Below, one piece after another: positions 59,623-64,000 of a stretch of 64,000 nt of DNA. How positions within the stretch are numbered: the first letter of the stretch is position 1; each line of letters starts with the position of its first letter. The notes beneath the pieces are model-generated. The model saw only the letters and a program-made list of their open reading frames with translations, was not told the DNA's origin and made no database searches. The translations under genes and the position numbers were made by a program. Source of the stretch: Tetradesmus obliquus (taxonomy: Eukaryota; Chlorophyta; Chlorophyceae; Sphaeropleales; Scenedesmaceae); contig CP126200.1 of the NCBI GenBank assembly GCA_030272155.1, positions 2,046,001 to 2,110,000 of the forward strand, given 5' to 3'.

Positions 59623-60686
59623 ACTGCTACTGCTGCTGCTCTTTCAGGTCGCCGCACTGGAGGAGCTGCTGGGCTTCCTTGGGGGTGTGGCCCCGCTGCG
59701 TGGCCTGAGCACTAAACTAACCTGCTGCTGCTACTGCTGCTGCTCTTTCAGGTCGCTGCACTGGAGGAGCTGCTGGGCTTCCTGGGTGGTGTGGCTCCGC
59801 TGCGTGGCTTGAGCAGGGAGGCGCTGACCAGCCTGGCGCTGTACGCGCGGCCGCTGAGGGTGGGGGTGGGGGAGCTGCTGGCTGTGGCAGGAGACAAAGT
59901 GAATGCGCTGCTGATCATCCAGGTGGGTGGGGTGGGGGTGCTGATGTTGAGGGTGGGGGTGGCGGGGTGGGGGAGCTGCTGGCTGTGGTTGGGGACAAGG
60001 CCGGCGCGCTGCTGATCATCCAGGTGGGTGGGGTGGGGGTGCTGATGTTGAGGGTGGGGGTGGGGGAGCTGCTAGCAGTAGCAGGAGACAAGGCCAACGC
60101 GCTGCTGATCATTTAGGTAGGAGGGGATGGTGGTTGTGCTTGTCTGGTGCTTGCTTCTGCTGCAGCTGTTGTGTTGGCAGATGCAATTGCAGCTGTCCAA
60201 ATGCACAGCTGTCAGCAAGGTGGTGCATATGCGCTGTCTGACGATTGTGAGTCCTGCTTTTGGTCTTGCGTTTGTCATTTTGCCTCATGTCCACCCCTGC
60301 AGGAGGGTGAGGTGAAGCTGCTGGACACACCAGCTGGCTCTCTGCCAGCTTCACACGGCAGCCTGACAGGCGCAGCAGCAGCAGCAGTCGGCAGCAGCGC
60401 TGCAGTGCCGCTGCTGCCGCGCTCACGCAGGGCCACAGCTGATGAGACGCTGCTGCGGCTAAACGCATATGCACCAGGCAGCAGCAGCAGCGGCAGTGGC
60501 AGTGGCGCTGCTGGCAGTGGTATGAGTGCTGCTGGCTCGCGCGCACTCATCCGGCAGCTAAGCCACCAGCAAGCCGGTGCACAGGCTGCGCAGCAGCAGC
60601 AGTGGCAGGGCAACACCCGGCTGTGGACAGCTGATGCGGCAGCTGCAGCATCATCTGCGCCAGGTGGCAGCCAGGGCGCTGGTGGA

Positions 60687-60718
<32 letters not shown>

Positions 60719-62467
60719 AGTGCTGCCTGCTGCTGCTGGTGGCGTCAGTGCGCTGGGGCTAAGCCGAGTGCAGGCGGGCTCGGCGCCGCTGGCAGTGCTG
60801 GGCCCTGGCAGCGTGCTGGGCGAGAATGTGCTGGGCTACGACGCTGAGCAGGTGCGCCGGCTGGCTGGCGGAGCTCCTGTTGCAGTTGCTAGCTAGCTGT
60901 TGGGTGCTTGCGTGCATATTCTTGCTTGCTTCGAGCACGGCCAGTGGTGCCGACAGACAGGGCCGTGATGCTGCATGCCTGGGAAGCTGACGCTGCCGCC
61001 CCACCGGTCACCGCAATTTTACCCTTGGCTGTGTGTTGCTATTGCTCTGCTGCTGCGCCGCCCGCCACCCAGGACCCCCTGCAAGCCATTGCAGCAGCCA
61101 AGAGCCACCGCGCACGCCAGGCAGCCACAGCAGCAGCCGAGGCGCTCACGCACCATGCCACGGCTGTGGCAGCCAGCCCCTGCCGGCTGCTGGTGCTGAG
61201 CGCGGAGGGGTTGCGGCGCTTTGGAAGAAGAGTGAGGGCGCCGCTGGCTGCGCTGGCGGCTGATCGGCGGGACTTCCTGCAGCAGCGGCGCACTGCAGTG
61301 CACGTGAGTGGTCTGATCACGTCTGGCTGGGCCCAGCGCTGGGCCCCAGGGCGCAGCTCAGCAAGCATCATGATGATCAAGCTGCATGGCCTGCAGCTGC
61401 AGCATGTGGGTGGCTTGCCTGTCATCGCTGCCTGGTATGTGCTGTCTGTTGCATTCATGTCAATCCCAGCGGCCAGACTGATGTATAATCTGGTGATGTG
61501 CTGTGCCTGCCTGCAGGACACCAAGTCGCTGCTGGCCAACATGATGAGCGACATGCGGCAGCAGCTGGATGCTGGCGCGCAGGCAGCAGCTGTGCGTGCA
61601 GCAGCTGCAGGCGCTGCGTCACCTGCAGCTGGCAGCAGCAGCAGCGGCAGTGGCAGTGGCAGCAGCGGTGCGGCCACAGCTGCCAGGCCGCCTCGTGTGT
61701 CAAAAGGTGCGGCTGATGCACACAGCAAGGCAAATGCATTGCTGGGTGGCTTTTTGCCTGGCTCTGCTGCGTATGGCAGCTCAGGGTCTTTGGGGATGTT
61801 GGGTGGCAGCAACAACAGCAGCAGCAGCAGCGGCAGCATGATGGTCAGCAGCAGCTCTGGCGCAGTGCCGACCGGCACAGCAGCAATGAGGAGTGGCAGC
61901 GGCAGCGGCGGCCGGCTGTCATCGAGCCAGTGGCAACAGCAGCAGTGGCAGCAGCAGGCGTTTGGCGAGCTGCTGCACCCGCAGCCGGCGCTGCAGCGGG
62001 TGACGGTGGGTGACGTGGCTCGCCTGAAGCAGGTGGTGCCTGGTAGTGCGGCGCCGTGTGTGAGTGAGCTGGCTGCTGCTGTGCGGGCCTTCCCTGTGGG
62101 TGCGCTGAGTGCCACAACAGCCACAGCAACAGCAGCAGGAGCCGTCACAACAGCAGTAGGGCAGGAGCGGCAAGCAGGGCTGCTGGCTAGCACTGCAGCA
62201 CGCCCAGGGCAGCTGAGTTTCAGCAGTGCTCCGGTGAGTCATGCAGCTGCAGGCGGCAGCCCGAAAGGCCTGCGGCTGCTGCTGTCTAGTCAGCAGCAGG
62301 AGCTGCAGCTGCCGGCGGCTGAGGCGGTTGGCTCGCCGTGCTTTGCGGTCGGTGCTGGCGGGAGGCTGGCGGCAGTGGCAGGGGCAGCGGCTGTTGCTGC
62401 TGCAGCAGGCAATGCAGCTGCTGGAGGCATGGGTGTGGACTACGTTCCAGCCTGTGGCAGGAGGTAG
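54329..62467 (+). CDS. Protein with three cyclic-nucleotide-binding domains split by long low-complexity inserts
   Basis: Fourteen exons close in phase to 1682 aa: 54329-54366, 54447-54562, 54793-54853, 55060-55496, 55726-55898, 56091-56216, 56453-56899, 57043-57276, 57490-58166, 58411-59248, 59752-59922, 60303-60851, 61073-61303, 61517-62467. Domain 1: HVYKQGQVGESMYVVLKG (residues about 60-77), an insert of about 130 residues, then GESFGEAALLNPSKPRSSSV. Domain 2: LPAGAVVFEEDQKGDAMFVV then SGSCQVRA (about 337-367), an insert of nearly 600 residues, then GESFGELALLQKGVTRTATV near 965. Domain 3: LRVGVGELLAVAGDKVNALL, an insert, then GPGSVLGENVLG. Phosphate cassettes 1 and 2 keep the Gly-Glu and Arg that bind cyclic phosphate. 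Domain 3 lacks the Arg and looks degenerate. No kinase or channel is visible, so it may be a regulatory subunit or scaffold. The stop at 62467 overlaps a possible gtaggt donor. Confidence 0.85.
57305..57357 (+). repeat. Downstream copy of the 3' edge of CNBD-protein exon 57043-57276
   Basis: GTGTTTGTGGCCAAGTGGAG and the following donor-like GT of the exon end are repeated once, about 75 bp downstream. Confidence 0.75.
59408..59751 (+). repeat. Three upstream copies of the 5' edge of CNBD-protein exon 59752-59922
   Basis: Copies starting at about 59409, 59511 and 59649 re-encode VAALEELLGFLGGVAPLRGL after a cag acceptor; the first is more diverged. They are separated by CTG-rich filler. Two carry an alternative AGCACTAAGCTGAAC-type ending. 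Confidence 0.85.
59955..60120 (+). repeat. Two downstream copies of the 3' edge of CNBD-protein exon 59752-59922
   Basis: Copies near 59965-60022 and 60062-60117 re-encode VGELLAVAGDKxNALLIIQ plus a gtgggt or gtagga donor. The last ends in an in-frame TAG instead of CAG. Confidence 0.85.
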
Positions 62468-63868
62468 GTTGGGCTGCTTGAAAGGTTGCAGATGGCAGGT
62501 GTTTGTGAAGGACAAGATGCTTGCGAGCAGCTGTCACCAAACCCATGCACCAAGTGTATGTTCATGTGAAACATTTGGTTTGCTTGGCAGCTTGTCTTGC
62601 CATGGCATTTGTCTTTGTGGCATGAACCGCAGGATAGTACTGCATGCTGCACTGGCAGCTTGCTTGCCGCCAATGGACAGCTTGGCGTGAGCTTCGAAGC
62701 TCACAACAGAATTCTGTTGTGCGTGGCTGCTTATGCAGGGCACCCCTGGGCCGGGAGCTTTCAGCCATATTGTCCGATTAATGAATGAGTTTACTGTCAG
62801 CAGCCAGGGTCGCAGCACGGGCTGCGATGCCAAGTTTAGTTGCCAAGGGGCCCTGTGCGCAACTTCCTGGGCTGTAGGGATCATCCCAGGCGGACTGCAG
62901 CCTGCTGTTGATGTTGTTCGGTCATGGTGTGTAGCTATGCAAGCATATTTTGGTCATTCATCGATGGCATATGGTTCGATGTGTCATAATCCTTGTTCAA
63001 AACAAGGAGCTGACCTGTCACCATGAAGGGAATCAGGCGGGTGGGGGCCCCCAACTGCCAGCAGCAGGGCTGCATAGCAGCCTCTTGAAGATGCATCATG
63101 TGCTCTGGTACTCAGTGAAGCATGATATGCTGCGTATTCAGAACGATGTTGAAGTCTGCTTGCACGGTTTTCCGACTGATCGCTGAATTACTGCACCAAG
63201 CCTTGGCCGTGCCAGGCTGGTGCTTGGCCAAGTAGCTGTGGAGCACCAGCAATCAAAGTATGTGTTTAAGCGAATGCAACGTGGCGACGCAACAACAAAG
63301 AATATGCCACAGCAACACATGACGACCCAAAGAAGCAGGCTCATCTCTGTCACTGGGGTCTGGCGAGCCACAGCACACAGCACTCGTTGTCATTTTGCCT
63401 GACGCGGTGCACGGCCAGCGATGCTTTTGATAATGCAACATTTCACTTGTTTGCATCATCTTGTGATCCTGATTGAAGTTGTGCTCGCTGGGGAACATTT
63501 GAATTTGTCTGAATTTCAGGGGCGAAAGAGCGAGCTGTTGTGCATACGGAGCGCTGGTTCGGCATTCAAAGCCAAGCAAATTCAATTTGAGATGCTGACG
63601 AAAGAATCAAGTTGGGCAAGCAGCTGGTGACCGCACCACTAGGCAGCACAGCAGCACAGGCAGCCACAGCATCTTGCGCCGCTGATGGAGCCAATAATAC
63701 TATGACAGAAATCCAGTGATCCTGCTTGGACACAGCAACGAGACCAGCATGGCTGCAGGTGGGCTGCAGCAAGCTGCAGCAGCAGCACATGCATGTGTTG
63801 CAAGATGCTGTGACAGCCAACACAGCTCGTACGCTTGAACGCATCTTTGAAGGTCTCTGTTACTGCAG
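62468..63868. other. Region after the cyclic-nucleotide gene
   Basis: No convincing exon. Open frames are short and lack family signatures. Confidence 0.35.
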
Positions 63869-64000
63869 ATGACGCTATGGTACAAGCAGCAGCAGCAGAG
63901 CAGCAGGACAGTGGCCCACTGCTGGAGACTCAGGTGTGTGTGCAGTGTGGCAGCGCTGCCTGTCACATGTACATGCTGGTGCACTTAGCCCACCCTGACT
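63869..64000 (+). CDS. Possible internal exon of a gene running off the right edge
   Basis: After tactgcag (acceptor-like) a frame reads DAMVQAAAAEQQDSGPLLET and stays open to the window end as VCVQCGSAACHMYMLVHLAHP, with a possible donor gtgtgt after CTCAG at about 63933. No family recognised; could be chance. Confidence 0.25.

Overview
The window looks like nuclear DNA of a green alga, most likely a chlorophycean (Sphaeropleales/Chlamydomonadales-like). The genes have many GT-AG introns, long CAG/CTG tracts encode Gln, Ala or Ser runs, the secreted protein has an SPPPP hydroxyproline-type linker, and TGTAA-type 3' signals occur. The genus cannot be fixed from sequence alone. No rRNA, tRNA, CRISPR array, transposase or reverse transcriptase was recognised.

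Left half, all on the minus strand: (1) a eukaryotic RNA-dependent RNA polymerase (RDR) from about 10061 running off the left edge, with its DYDGD catalytic motif rebuilt across an intron; (2) an uncertain hypothetical exon near 11.4-11.7 kb; (3) a complete membrane-anchored cytochrome P450, 21684-14222, 10 exons, 572 aa; (4) a complete RAD54-type SNF2 recombination ATPase, 31135-22869, 20 exons, 1281 aa; (5) a membrane-anchored Q-rich class I methyltransferase, 35064-32059, 4 exons, 696 aa.

Right half, all on the plus strand: (6) a DUF3754/TMEM143-like membrane protein, 36783-44196, 14 exons, 739 aa; (7) a secreted GH79-type glycoside hydrolase, 46377-51379, 6 exons, 1173 aa; (8) an armadillo-repeat protein, 52224-53723; (9) a protein with three cyclic-nucleotide-binding domains, 54329-62467, 14 exons, 1682 aa; (10) a possible exon of a further gene at the right edge. 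The strand switch at 35-36.8 kb is a divergent intergenic region. The genes look like unrelated housekeeping or accessory functions, not an operon or pathway. In every multi-exon model except the RDR, reading phase closes across all chosen introns.

The most unusual property is not a gene. In the RDR, P450, DUF3754 and cyclic-nucleotide genes, introns are filled with tandem copies (about 100-140 bp each) of the neighbouring exon edge. Copies upstream of an exon carry its acceptor and first codons. Copies downstream carry its last codons and donor. The complete exon lies at the inner end of its array. Four genes in the same window (RAD54, methyltransferase, GH79, armadillo) show none that I could see. 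This splice-junction duplication, with (CTG)n runs before acceptors and (CAG)n runs after some donors, is the candidate for a new phenomenon.
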